This document shows positions 11,401 through 23,060 of a stretch of 64,000 bases of DNA, piece by piece; positions within the stretch are counted from its first letter, which is position 1, and every line of letters begins with the position of its first letter. Position numbers and translations under genes: made by a program. The DNA lies in assembly GCA_963580455.1 (NCBI GenBank), contig OY756964.1, positions 3,162,001-3,226,000 of the forward strand. Reading direction: 5' to 3'. The stretch comes from Euonymus europaeus (lineage: Eukaryota > Streptophyta > Magnoliopsida > Celastrales > Celastraceae). The notes under the pieces were generated by a model. That model was not told the origin of the DNA. It saw only the letters and a list, made by a program, of their open reading frames with translations, and searched no databases.

Positions 11401-13828
11401 AAATATAATCTATCAATAAACCTTTATACCTTAGACTAATTCATGACATAAGTTTATCATAATATAATGAATTGAATTAGACACTAAATTTGCATGATTC
11501 AGGTACTAAAACATTTAAACCCCCCGCTCCCAAAACAAATTTTCTAGCTCCACCAGTGCTTGTAGGACCATATATAATACACAAATAAAATCAACAAAAA
11601 TGTCAAAGATAGTAAGATACACAATAACTCCAGTACCTCCTGAGCTCAGGCCAAGGATTGTTTAGCCGAAGGTCATCCAGAAAGTGATCAGGCTTTGTCT
11701 CAATCACAGCATGTTCCTAACACATATAATAAGACACAAGTTAGCACCTTTCAGACGCAGTCTTCAATCAGAAAATTTGGTAGAACTTGTTTTCCAGTAA
11801 CACCAACTTTAGCTCACACCAATTTTTAGAAATTAATTGAATTATCAAATCAATACTTGCTGTCCCTAGTGGAAATTCAAGTGAAGTTTCAGGATTTCTA
11901 TGGCATCAGTTATCAACCAGTAAGAATTTAGGGAAAATTGAACCCAACAGGCATCAAATTGAAGTAGAACCACAAGGAATCCAGTATGTTACCCAGCAGT
12001 GTACCTGGGTCCTTGCGAATGGTAGCTAGCCAATTCTAACCACTATTTGAATCCAAATACCAAAAACAATTTCAAATATGAAAGCACGACAACATACCTT
12101 CAAACTGATTCGAACAAGCCCGGTAAGACCATAGGAGCGAGCAAAAATCAACATCACATTTGCCTCTCGACAAATTTTATCCAGTTTCACCATTGAGTCT
12201 TCCACAAGCTGAAAGAGACAGCAACAAAAAAACATGACAAAACAAAAGGATTATTTAATGTTCGGGGACCTAGTCACTCACAAATCACAAGGGAGCAATG
12301 ACGTAGAGAAAGTCGATAAACAGCACAAAAAAATAAAGATGAGTACTCAATGACAGAAACTATGAAAATTAAGAAGAGTTAGGCAGCAATAGTAGGTAGA
12401 AGCCACTGCAGTATTGAACTAAACATTGACATGCATGCACATCTTTATACCCATGATCAAACACAAGCCAAACACAAAAATACATTGAAAGTTTAATGGA
12501 AAAAAAATTCCGCTCAGCATGCTGAACGTGGGAGCAAAACTAACAGGACTTTAAAAACTGAAGCAACTAAAGGATGGCCGTAAATTCACATACCTGAGTG
12601 GCTACTACCAAAGTAAACTGAGAAAAGAATGCTGGATTTGTCTGAATTAATGCCTGCGGATATTCCTCAACGAACTTGGCTTTAACAGCATCATTTAGCT
12701 CTTGGAGGAATGAACATACATATTCTGCCTTTGATTGTCCAACACTGGATTCATTCACTACCAACATCAAAAGTTAAGGATAGAAAACGCGTCCAAAAAA
12801 AAATCTAGTAAATGAGCACATAAGAAAAAAGTAACATACACATGAAGTTATTCCCAAGATCGCCCACTTCGACTTTGGATCCGTCAACCACTGTGATGCT
12901 CCCAACCCCACCAAGAACAAGATTCTTTAATGCCTCGGAGCCAGTAGGCCCACAATTAAGTAAGCATATGCTAGCTTTCTCAAGAGCTGCCTGTCCTTGC
13001 TCACCCCATATCCTAAAATTTAAATTAACGATTTAAGTAAGAGCAAAACTTCTGAAAAGTCAACATAATAGAGAGAAAATAATTGCATTTTCCACTTGAA
13101 ATGTTCACGAATAAAACTAACAGACTGATTTCTCCAGAATCATAATACCTTCTCATTGCAACTTGCAAGGGAACTAAATAGATAATGCTTAATAGTACGG
13201 CTGGCCACATTCTCACTGAAAGCGAAGTGAATAAATAATGCATAAATAGAATGCCTGACCTACCAGGCAAGTGCAATTCTCATAAAAACATGTAAAAAAA
13301 AAGTTAAGCACACCACCACCAAACCATCCGAGATGCAGTCCTTATGAAGTCGCCCAAAATACTTTTCTCAAAATTGTCAATCTGAGTCAGTTTCTATATT
13401 CTAGTACATACTACCACCAATATAAGCGCTCGTAGAATTTTTTGTGCAGGAGTTCCTAAAAAATAAAACAACTACTCCACTGCTTACAGAATCATTTATT
13501 TATTTCATTATTCGCTCCCTTTTAATCCTGCGATTTTTCCACAGAATCCACCTCCAACGAGTACAGAACCGTCAGTCTACAATAGAATCGTATATATGAT
13601 TAGGCTTCAGATATCGATCACGTCTGGAATATATCAGTATATTTAGCATTTACACTTCCAATTTTAAAAAAAAATGCACCGCAGAGTCTTAGGATGACGG
13701 AATTTAGGGCAAGTAGAGAGCGGAATAGGGGAGCCAAGGGCACAAGGACAAAAACAGTAGTTAAAGAAACAGACAAACATTGATGAGTACCTGAGCTGGC
13801 GATCGTATTTGATTTTTGGCTCCGCCAT
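8488..13828 (-). CDS. AXR1: NEDD8-activating enzyme E1 regulatory subunit (AXR1/AXL)
   Basis: Fourteen exons (complement): 13791..13828, 12840..13012, 12594..12757, 12098..12208, 11637..11716, 10893..11043, 10715..10808, 10412..10500, 9853..9926, 9612..9774, 9319..9234, 9115..9032, 8914..8734 and 8571..8488. They join in frame to 523 residues; the Arabidopsis protein, from memory, has about 540. AXR1 pairs with ECR1 to activate the ubiquitin-like RUB/NEDD8, which modifies cullins of SCF ligases and so affects auxin signalling. The protein opens [13 protein letters not shown], has the ThiF/E1-type nucleotide-binding motif [19 protein letters not shown], and ends [17 protein letters not shown]. 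As in the family there is no catalytic cysteine domain of its own. The start is the only ATG before the conserved KYDRQLRIWG. Broken copies of its 3' end lie at 3420-4790. I cannot tell AXR1 from its paralogue AXL by sequence. Confidence 0.95.
11169..11558. mobile_element. hAT-like non-autonomous element in an AXR1 intron
   Basis: This block of about 390 bp sits in the intron between AXR1 exons 11716..11637 and 11043..10893. The left end reads CAGTGGCAAATTTAGGGG and the complement of the right end CACTGGTGGAGCTAGAAAAT, the CAGTGGCGGAGC-type ends common to plant hAT elements. The flanking octamers CTCATAGA and CTTGTAGG could be a worn 8-bp target duplication. It is non-coding and should not disturb splicing. 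Confidence 0.55.
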
Positions 13829-14176
13829 TGCTGTTCCGTTAATAACTCTTAGTTTGGTTTCCTTAGCTTGCTAATCACGCAGCAGAGTAAGTGATTGGGG
13901 GCAGACGAGAGTTGAAGAGGAAACTCAGCCTTTGCCCAGTTACTGGCTGATGATGCGTACAATAAAACTGAGCGGAACGGTGTCGTTCCGGGTTGGGATT
14001 GCAGGCATGGACATGGTATATTGGTATTGGATATAAAAAAATGGGGAATGGGGAATGGGGACTACAAGTCGACAATTGGTATTTGCTGTACTTCTTACAA
14101 TTCTTTTAATCTTAAACCATTAAATTAAATATGTCTGATGACACCTCACCCTCTCTCTTCTCTCTTCATAAAAACG
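13829..14176. other. AXR1 5' leader and promoter region
   Basis: This lies upstream of the AXR1 start codon on the minus strand. No clear TATA box was fixed. A short frame at 13875-14075 is not convincing. Confidence 0.4.
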
Positions 14177-14192
14177 AGATTTGTGAATAAGT

Positions 14193-14596
14193 TGTCAATG
14201 GCTCAGTGGCCACCGTCTTGTCCCAAACCTTAGTGCTCTTAGGTGTCGAGGTCATTGGGTCGAGTCGGGAAAGTGATAGACTATTAGATTTAATTGTCAT
14301 AGTTGCTCATCCCCACTTTCAAGCCCTCGGGGCATATGGTTCCGCAGTGAGCTGGGGGGCGTGGCCCTTACGTGGGAGTAGTAGCTTGTTTGTCAGCGTG
14401 CTTTGGTGCTCGAGTTAGAGTCGCGTCAGCGAAACGCCCTTGATGATCAATGCTGGTGGGCCGCTCCTTGGTGGCCAACGTGAAAACCCCCCTTCTCTTA
14501 CTGTTGGACTGCATAACCCGCACGCAACTTACATTCTATCCTTTGGCCTAGGGCAGGGTTGGGATAGGACGGGTTCTTGGATCCCGCCCCAATCCA
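14193..14596 (+). mobile_element. SINE-like element with a 16-bp target-site duplication
   Basis: The insert of about 404 bp is flanked by the direct repeat AGATTTGTGAATAAGT at 14177-14192 and 14597-14612, an exact 16-bp match typical of LINE-driven insertion. The 5' part has tRNA-like Pol III boxes: GGCTCAGTGGCC (A box-like) at about 14200 and GGTCGAGTC (B box-like) at about 14256. The insert is more GC-rich than its flanks and has no long poly(A) tail. The length is at the upper end for plant SINEs. A frame within it (14206-14418) is incidental. Confidence 0.75.
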
Positions 14597-14779
14597 AGAT
14601 TTGTGAATAAGTGATTGTTAGTTAATGAGCGAGAACCTATTGGATTCATAATGCATTAGATATTTTAAAAAGGGCGTCCATTAATCATGCAGAAAACTCT
14701 TAGAAGTGTTAATAACCTCCGATTTAACTAGTAACACATTCATACTCTCAGACTTGAGGGTTCGGGGTTTTACTACGTA

Positions 14780-14890
14780 TATGTTTGATACATAGTATAA
14801 GTTAGTTTATACTCTATCAGAAATACTCTCAGACACTCTTGATTTTTACGTTTTACGATAATTTATACTCTATTACACATACTCTCTACA
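14780..14890. repeat. Dispersed repeat shared with 31190-31285
   Basis: AGTATAAGTTAGTTTATACTCT and the following CTCTCAGACACTCTTG recur in reverse complement at 31190-31285 with moderate divergence. No coding sequence. It is probably part of a MITE or other short element whose ends I could not define. Confidence 0.55.
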
Positions 14891-15017
14891 ACACATAAGC
14901 TACATCTACAATCACTTCTCCCTTTGTTCAGCATACAAAATGCAAAAATGTTTTTTTTTCCAATTGCTCCTCAAACCATCATCCTTATTTTAAAGAATTT
15001 GATTATGAGAACTCAGG

Positions 15018-15330
15018 ATGTGTTTGTTTTACAATTGTATTTTAGAGTTTTAAGCGGTATAAAATGTTGTGGATGTTTGATTCATTTTTCTGTTATATTA
15101 ATTTTATAAAAAAAATTAAAAAATGTATTACAATAAAAAGTAATTAAAAACTTTTAAGATATAGATGTGCAATTATGTAATGTGCTCTACATTTTGTGAG
15201 TCCACCAACTTTAAGCTGTGAAAAGTTATGAAATGATAACATTTTATTTCGGACACTTTTAAGCTGTCAACAAAATGTGACGTTAGATTGACACAGTTTT
15301 AAACGGCGCGAAATACTAAATAACAATATA
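15018..15330 (-). mobile_element. MITE, copy 2 of the family seen at 5446-5800
   Basis: It starts GGATGTGTTTGTTTTACAAT and carries the same internal blocks as 5446-5800 in reverse complement (AATTACTTTTTATTGTAATA, ATAACAGAAAAATGAA, CAGCTTAAAGTTG). The right boundary is approximate. It lies 3' of the CslG gene and has no ORF. Confidence 0.65.
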
Positions 15331-15575
15331 ATGTGACGTCAGGTTGACTCTCCATTCTTTTCATGAGTTGGGAGAAATTCTAATTATTGAAAGTAGTAAC
15401 CTTGGATATATCAACAACAAGAGTTCACTTTTGTTCTTTCTTGTAATTTACAGAAACAACGGGTGAAATGGTAGTGAAGCTTTTATGATATCAGCAAATA
15501 GAATTGGAAGAGTCCAACCATACAATCCATGTGATTATAAACGTATGAAATCACCATAAACAATTAAATTAGCCA

Positions 15576-18500
15576 TTACTCATTGAGAATGAGTGAGGCT
15601 GATACATATAATGCAAAAGCCAAAATTGCTGCAATGACAATGACTCTTGTAGGCATTTTCCCTTCGTCAATTCTCAGGACCATGGCTCCATACACTGGCC
15701 AACAATTCACCATCACAAGTGCTGATATGCACATCTGCATAACTAGTCCTTCCTCGCCCCCCCATCTAAGAATTTCGACCAGTCCTTGAACAAACGAGAC
15801 GAAGTTGATCATTGATGTCATTACAAGGGGAACAAAAATAGGCGATGCAACCCCAAACTCAAAGATCCCTTGGTCATATCTTTTCCTTTGCTCACCATCA
15901 ACTACTTTACTTGTCACATTGAAACTAAACGTGGAAATGCCAATGTGTTTTGCCAAGAACTCAATGAATCCAAACAATTGAGATGAGAGGCCTTTTATCA
16001 TCCACATCCTCTGATCATTCCACCACCGGTCCACTGTTCCGCCATGTAAGATGAAGTCAAGGAGATCTTGTCCATAGGCCCCTAAACCAAGGAATACATA
16101 CAAGAGAAACCATGGTTCTGATACCTGAAAATCAATTATTATTTTCTCTCTTCAGTATTATTTGAAACTCGTCATGATTTCAAAACTGTTAGTGTTGCCA
16201 TTTAAAGTAAGTTTCGATATAAATCTACATGTATTAGAGCCAAAAGGAAAGCTATAAAGGCATATCATACCTTAGGAAAGATAGAAACTTTGTTGAGAAG
16301 AGCTAGTTGGGGTAGAAAGGCATATGTGGTGATTGGAATGGACAAAGTAGGGGAGAATGCATAGTGCGAATAAGCGAGGCCGGTGAGAAGGTTCATAGCC
16401 CGAACACCGTAGGTTATTGTGCTATATTTAGAGAAGGCTACCTCAAGAAGTCCAATGTCCCATCTTTTGCTCTGATTCAGAGTATCAACCAAGCTGATGG
16501 GTGCATACCCATAAAATGCTGCCCTATTAGGACTGCAAAATATAGACCTCCACCCTTCACAATGCAGCATAAAACCAGTGTTGTAGTCCTCAACTAGTGA
16601 ACCATATCTGAACCCAATCTGCATATTCAATTTCAAACCAACAATCAAGCAAACTATACAGAGAGAGTAATCTACAATTGTTAATGATAATGATGAAAAT
16701 AATATGGGTTTACCTTGGATCCCCAATGGGTATTATTCTCATAATTACATCCAGTTACACAGTGTGCTTGTGCCAAAATCTCTTTAGACTTGATGGGCTT
16801 GTCTACAATATGGGTCGGGCCCAACTCTGGTATTTCCGGTGGTAGTAGAGTTGATGGACCTCCAAAGAAAGTCCGTCGAAGAAGGAAGGTCCCTGAACCA
16901 AAATAATCAGGGCCTCGTAGCCCATCCAACCCCCTCGGATTAATATGAAACACACGTTTGTACTCACAACTGTAGGTATCACCCATGTTGATGCCTTTAA
17001 AACACTGAGGAAACTGGATAAACCCCAATTGAGAAGGGATGGTTGTTGTATCGGATAAGTAACATAGCATTTGATAAGGTGTTCGAGGATCGTTTGAGTA
17101 CATATCACAGTCTAATGTCAGCACTATTGGAGCATTGCTTAGGATAGCGGATACCCGAAGCTTTTTCAAGAAGAAAAAAATTGATAGGTCAATATATATA
17201 CATATAATTTAAAACTTATGGGAAAATAATTTATGAGGATTCTTACCAGGGCATTAAGGGCACCAGCCTTGAAGTGGTGAGGTGAAGTCATGCTTTTCTC
17301 TCTAGAGACATAAGTGAGGTTTGGCATAGAATGACCTGTGATGTCTATGTCCTTGCCATTGTTTAATAGAATCTACACGTAAACGATATGTGTATTGTCA
17401 ACAACAGACGACAATTTCACCCGAGTCAATGTTGTTGACTTGAGATATAAATGGTTTACCAATTCAACATCAAGGATAGATTCGAGAAATTTTATCGAGA
17501 ATTCTGTGTAACTTAAAGTATATGAAAGTATGGTTTAGCCCTTTTTTATTAAAAATACAGGAAATTTTACACATGTTTTTACTCGTTTCCTATTAATTAG
17601 AAATAAAATACATGAAAAAATTAGCGTTAAAATGTGATAAATATGGTTAGAGGGCAACCTGAATTACAGCAGGGTGATCTTGACCGTTAAATCCGGCCGT
17701 CCACTTTTCAAAAATCTGGCGATCTTCATCAGAATTGATATATTGATCACCAACTTTTCCACTCTCGACCACGTTTTCCAACCTAGTCTTCATGTTCTCA
17801 TACATCGTCTGCCAAATGATCAAGAAGTAAAGCAGATCACTTTCCTAATCTAAGAAATCAACGGTTGAGATTCGAGACCAATTAAAGAAAAAAAGAACGT
17901 CGACAGCAGGGTTCGAACCTGCGCGGGCGTAGCCCAACAGATTTCAAGTCTGTCTCCTTAACCACTCGGACATATCGACTTCTTGTGGACATGATTTTTC
18001 AATAGTTGAAAAATAAATTAAGTAAAATTCGTGGGACATGTTACCTTGATCTCCCGAGTCTCATCAGAGGACCAATAATCATGATTTGAAGCCATGAAAA
18101 ACTCCTCTGGACTCCTCTCCATGACTTCATTCTTCCTACAAAACGGTAACCAGTATCTCCCGAACTTGGCAGCCTCCATGAAAGCAAAGAGAGTCAGAGC
18201 AGAGCCACCGTCATCAGACACAAACACGGACAACTTGTCCGTCGGATAATCATACGCCAAAACTGACATGGCCGTGTTAACCACCGTGAGTGGCGGCTCC
18301 TTGTACGGGTCTGCCGTGCATATGAACACATCCAGAGCCGGAAACTCACTTCTTTTCATAACTTGTTCGAGGTTTTCCGGAAACTGTCTCCGCTGAACTG
18401 GACACATCCGGAAAGCCTGTGTGGTGGCCCACAGGAAAGCGAGAAGAATATCAGAGAGGAGTAAAGTGACGTGTATGGAGAAGGAGAGTATGGTTTTGGA

Positions 18501-18668
18501 GTGAAAAAGATTTTGTGCGTGATGAGAAAAATGAACTATGAGTCCACAAGCGTAAACCACCGCGAATAGACGGTTAAAGGTTGTCCGAGTAAGTGGTTCC
18601 ACCGTGTGAAGAGGCGGACTGCCGTGGGTGGTGGTTGTGGCAGGGAAACCTCTTGGGTTGCGCCCCAT
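15576..18668 (-). CDS. Cellulose-synthase-like protein G (CslG-type GT2 glycosyltransferase)
   Basis: Six exons (complement): 18045..18668, 17659..17808, 17247..17372, 16714..17160, 16271..16618 and 15576..16124, all joining in frame to 747 residues, the usual length of the family. GT2 motifs are intact: SDDGG (Asp152/153), the DCD of [11 protein letters not shown] (317-319), VEDYNTGF (Glu459-Asp460) and QSKRW (498-502). Two N-terminal hydrophobic segments (about 33-85) and several C-terminal ones fit a Golgi or ER membrane enzyme. The opening [21 protein letters not shown] favours CslG over CslB/E. Relatives make polysaccharides, and some CslG/CslM members transfer glucuronic acid to triterpenoids; the substrate here cannot be read from the sequence. 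Intron 1 carries a tRNA-Ser gene. Confidence 0.93.
17888..17897 (-). terminator. Pol III terminator of tRNA-Ser
   Basis: Directly after the tRNA 3' end the minus strand reads GTTCTTTTTTTC, a run of seven T, enough to stop RNA polymerase III. Confidence 0.8.
17898..17979 (-). tRNA. tRNA-Ser (anticodon UGA)
   Basis: On the minus strand a full cloverleaf can be folded: acceptor stem GTCGATA/TGTCGAC, D region GAGTGGTTAAGGAGAC, anticodon stem-loop CAGACTTGAAATCTG with anticodon TGA, a long variable arm (GGGCTACGCCC-type stem) as in class II serine tRNAs, and T arm GCAGGTTCGAACCCTGC. It has internal A and B boxes and no intron. It lies inside intron 1 of the CslG gene on the same strand. Confidence 0.96.
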
Positions 18669-20723
18669 TTTTTTGGCGTTTATGTTGCGCTTACACTGGT
18701 TCTACATTTATATTATACATTTAAATATGAGTATATGACAGAGAAGTCAACAAGTCAATGTAGGATTATGTCATTGGGTGAGTCACAAAAATTAAAAAAT
18801 ACATTTTCTCATTGAGACCAACTTTTCTTTCGTTTGGTTGGATTGATAAAAAGTCTTTTGCAGAGAAAGATTGGGAAAAGCACGTGACAAGATAAGAATC
18901 ATATGATCTAGTTGGGCCCTCAATCTGCGAGGATGAAGCCATGTTCATGTATCAAAATCCTTCATAATTAAAACAGACGACGTTGGTGTTTTCTCTTATG
19001 GTCTTCGAGAAAATATGCTTATTGGATTTCCAAGTTGTAAAAATGTACAAGTCATTTTCAGTCATGACTAGTTACATGGATGAAGTGGAGTCGTGTGGAA
19101 TACGTCTGCTATTAGGCGGGTTGTTTTATTATACTGCGATGACAATAAGATTTTTATTATAGTTCATTAAATTATAAAAATTATATTATTATGTAGTCTT
19201 ATTAAGTTGTACGATTGATAAAATATAAATATAATGTGATATATAGTATTTTTAAGGTTGCACTTATATATATATAAAATGTGAATAAATATATCTAAAA
19301 ACAAAAATATGTAAAACAGTTTGGATAAGCATTTCAGTTAGCATTTATGCTATATGAAATGGTAAATGTTACTCAAAATTATTTGAAATAAACAAACGTA
19401 CGTTCATGCTAGCAAACTTACTCAGGAACATTTGACGACTAGCTTTGTCATTAATTTCCCTGATATTAAGTGGTCTTCCCTGAATGCTTAGGTTTCAAAT
19501 CACCGTAATTAATTACCTATGTGACCAGTGAAGTGAATTTCCCTGCACGTTTGTTTTTTAAAAAAGGCAGTAGTTATTAGCTATTGTTTTGAGACTGTCA
19601 GATGAATTCACTTCGTTCTGCACGTGGAATTCAAGATAAATTATTTAGATACGAGGACACAAAGGGTTATCATGGACTCTACAAGGACAATATAGCTCAA
19701 GAACAGGAAAGTTTGCAGCTCCTTTCATCACCATCGAGGGTACTTGCAACCACAACATCTAGGACATCATTGATCTCAATTGGAAGGGCAAGATATTGTA
19801 ACAAAATGAGAATAGATCTCATTAGGACCGGCTCTAGTATTTTGGAGGCCCTTTGCAAGTCAAAAAAATGAGGCCCAATGAAAATTTTAAAAATGAGATC
19901 CAATTAAGCAACTTCAACTTATAAATTCATTACATTAAATGAAATCAAATAACAATAAATTAAATTTTAAAATAAAAACTACAAACTCTTCTTACTTTTT
20001 GATGTGCAAGATTATTAATTAAATTGCTGTAATTAAGTTTAGCCGTCTTTTTTTTTAATAGACAATATTGTCAATCTCTTCAATTTATATTGTGACATAG
20101 TTTATTGAAGATAATTCATTATTAACTTCAGTTTGTAGTAATTTCTTTACACAGTAACTACGACTATAACCGATATAGTCAATATTAATGGACTCAATTG
20201 GACTTCATTTTAATAATTTAGTTTGACACTTAGAGTCCATTAATTTTATCATGTTAAATATATATAAAGTCTATTAATATTTAATATTTAAAATATCAAT
20301 ATGAGGCCCTCTAATTGGGAGTGGCTCTAGGAGGTTGCCTAGACGGCCGCCTCCGGATCTCATCTCAGCTCCTAGCTGCTGAGCTTTTTTCCCTTGCCAT
20401 TTTTCTACGCATAGCCTTTTGTTTTCTTTTCCTTCTCCTTTTTCTAGGCCATTTGCGGATGACCTACTGTCTTATATATTGCTGTTTTTGTTTTTTTCAC
20501 TGTTGATTTGCTGGAATATATATACACTCATTGGTTTCTTAGAGAGGCCCTTATTGATTCTCTCCTATTTTGCTTTCTATCCATCTTGTTCTCTCCTGGA
20601 TTTGCGGTTCAATTCAAGATATATAGTTCGAGTCCTTATATAAATTATTATTTAGGGTTCAATCTGTGATCTGAATTCATATCTTGGCGATTTCGATTCA
20701 ATATATCTCCTACCAATTTTGTA
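18669..20723. other. Intergenic stretch with a possible degraded transposon
   Basis: No supported gene. 18669-18720 should hold the CslG leader. Between about 19826 and 20340, GGACCGGCTCTAG and AGGCCC motifs at one end face AGGCCC and GGCTCTAGG at the other, which may be the ends of a degraded non-autonomous DNA transposon; this is weak. Frames at 19602-19871 and 20315-20643 show no recognisable product. Confidence 0.35.
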
Positions 20724-21139
20724 TTGGTATCAATTGAAAAATAGCAAAACAATAGCCACCAGTAGGTATTTCCAATTGAATTAACATATACATATAAACA
20801 CACATTTGTATAAGATCTGTCCATTATTTATTGTTTTCTTTTTCTTGGTAATGTATAATAATTTAATTTTTTTTTCTTGTGGTTGGTATGGAGTGATTTT
20901 TACTAGTTTCTAAGTTGTATGAATTGATGAAGTGATTATATTTGTGATATCAATTTTCTGATGGAATTGAAATTGTACAATTAGGGTATCCATCACAAGC
21001 ATTGTTGCTGTTACGCTTCATAACCACATGAGTGGTTTCGATATGCTCTTGCTCATTCAATCTCATTTGAATATATTGTACGTAAGACTTCTGGGATTTG
21101 ATGCAAGTGAAAATAATGAGATGAATTATTGTGGGTTCT

Positions 21140-21370
21140 TTTTTCTTTGCTTTGTTTCTTATTCAGATAAGAAAACATTTGGCAGTTTCCTTCATCAAAA
21201 TGAATTTAGCATTTAAACAGTGACAAATGGGCTTTTCCTTGTTGTTAGTGAGAATGATTTCTTTGCTTAGTTTCTTATTCAGATAAGAAAACATTTGACA
21301 GTTTCCTTCATCAAAATGAATTTAACATTTGAACAGTGACAAATGGGTTTTTCCTTCTTGTTACTTATTT
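21140..21370 (+). repeat. Tandem duplication in the left arm only
   Basis: A unit of about 118 bp (GTTTCTTATTCAGATAAGAA...GACAAATGGG) occurs twice, from about 21147 and from about 21265. The right arm has it once (about 23750-23820). The duplication therefore arose after the inverted repeat formed, or was lost from the right arm. Confidence 0.75.
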
Positions 21371-21812
21371 TTCCTTTTAGTTTAGACTTTATTTGTATGG
21401 GTATAAATATAATTTAATCTTATAAAATCTTTTTAGAATCGATGCTTCAATGCTTTCCCAAGCACTGGAAGACTGTTTTAAAAACCGCTACTAAAAACAC
21501 TATAAATCGCTACTCTCAGAACTGGTCAAAATCGATACTTCTATTTTCTCAAGTAGAGTCTTAATGCTGATGCATTATGAACTTTTATATATAAAAATAA
21601 ATAAAATTTTAATTTTTTATTTTTAAAACTCTATTTAGAGTTGTAATTCTGTATTCTTATAGTGGTACTTCATAATTTTATTTTACAGTTGAAAATGACT
21701 TCACCCTCACAAACGATATCACAGGTTTTAATTTCTTTTTTTGACTTTATTTGAAACTTTATTTTTACATTTTTAGATAAATTTAGTTTTTTTTTAATTT
21801 TATTATTGATAG

Positions 21813-22310
21813 CAAGACGTTGATTGGAGACCATTTCTTTCGGAAATTCCCAATCAAGGAGCTTATTGTGAGTATATCATTTGATGAATTTAGGATGATA
21901 GCATAATTGTTATTATTGTATTAATATTAGCAAATCAATTAAAACATGGTGGGGTGTGATTTTTTGAAATTAACTTTTAGATTGTTGTTCGATTTTTTTT
22001 GCTGGGTTTTAGGTTGTTGCCGGGCGATGGCAGCTACTGCAGCAATTGAGGGAGCATATAATATATTTCAACCCGAGTTTTTGTGCGGGTTATTCGGTGA
22101 AGAAAAATTCATGCTCGATAGGATGCATCTTGCTACTCAGCAATTAATTGATTGCATGGTTCCAAAAAAAGATACAATTGATGCAAGAACAGAGTATTTT
22201 ACGTCAAGTATCAATGTTGCATATAGATGGATCTTGGATAACAATATCTGTTTTGATCGAGACTATCCATTTGTGACAAGCAGAGGACCTTGTACAGGAA
22301 GGATTAAGAT
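21813..22310 (+). pseudogene. Papain-type cysteine protease fragment (left arm)
   Basis: Exon-like pieces 21813..21867 and 22013..about 22310 read DWRPFLSEIPNQGAY then CCRAMAATAAIEGAYNIF ... QQLIDC ... INVAYRWILDNNICFDRDYP ... RGPC. This follows the C1A family order: VDW, NQG, the active-site region CWAFAATAAIEG, LSEQQLIDC, and the YPY segment. The catalytic motif is damaged (CRAM in place of CWAF). The segment between IEG and QQLIDC is unlike typical family members. The parts with the catalytic His and Asn are absent, so this is a fragment. Confidence 0.72.
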
Positions 22311-22759
22311 AATTTCTTTTAAAAAAATATTTCCTTTAGGTAATTCTTTAATAATATATTTTTTGAATATTTTTATTTGTACAGCCATTTGTCAAGATTA
22401 GTTAGGTTAACTTTTTAATAATATATTTTTTAAATATTTTTTGTTTATACAGCCATTTGTAAAAATTTAAGATTTTTCTAGACTAAAAAATGATGATGAG
22501 AGAGGAATACTTGAAGCAATTGACAAGCTTTACAAGCATTATAATAGCCTATTGCTGCTTGTCAACTGATTCAAGTATTCATTTCTCATCATCATTTTTT
22601 AGTCTACAAAAATCTTGAATCTTTATAAATGGCTGTACAAACAAAAAATATTTAAAAAACATATTACAAAAATTTAACCTAAATAATCTTCACAAATGGC
22701 TGTACAAATAAAAATATTTAAAAAATATATTATTAAAAAATTACCTAACTAAAGAAAAT

Positions 22760-23060
22760 ATTTTTTTAAAAAAAACTACCTTAATACTTCCTCCACAAGG
22801 TCCTCTACTTGTCACGGATGGTTGGTCCCTATCAAAACAGATATTGTTATCCAAGATCCATCTATATGCAGCGTTGATATTTTGTGAAACACTCTGTTCT
22901 TGCATCAATTGCATCTTCTTTTGGAACCATGCAATCAATTAATTGCTGAGCAACAAGATGCATCCTATCGGACATAAATTTTTCTTCACCGAATAACCCG
23001 CACAAAAACCCGGGTTGAAATATATTATATGCACTCTCAATTGTTGCCATCGCTTAGCAA
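22760..23060 (-). pseudogene. Papain-type cysteine protease fragment (right arm)
   Basis: This is the mirror copy of the left-arm fragment. On the minus strand the active-site region reads TGC TAA GCG ATG, with a stop where the left copy has CGG. A loss of two bases near 22880 shifts the frame between ARTECF and the following INAAYRWILDNNICFDRDQP. RGPC is retained. It is a clear pseudogene. Confidence 0.75.

Noticed and set aside
14206..14418. GC-rich open frame resembling part of an rRNA or coding exon
   Set aside because: It lies wholly inside an insertion with exact flanking duplications and tRNA-like boxes, so a SINE explains it better.
21028..21216. 62-codon frame present in both arms of the inverted repeat
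   Set aside because: Its presence in both arms follows from the duplication; no family similarity and no start context.
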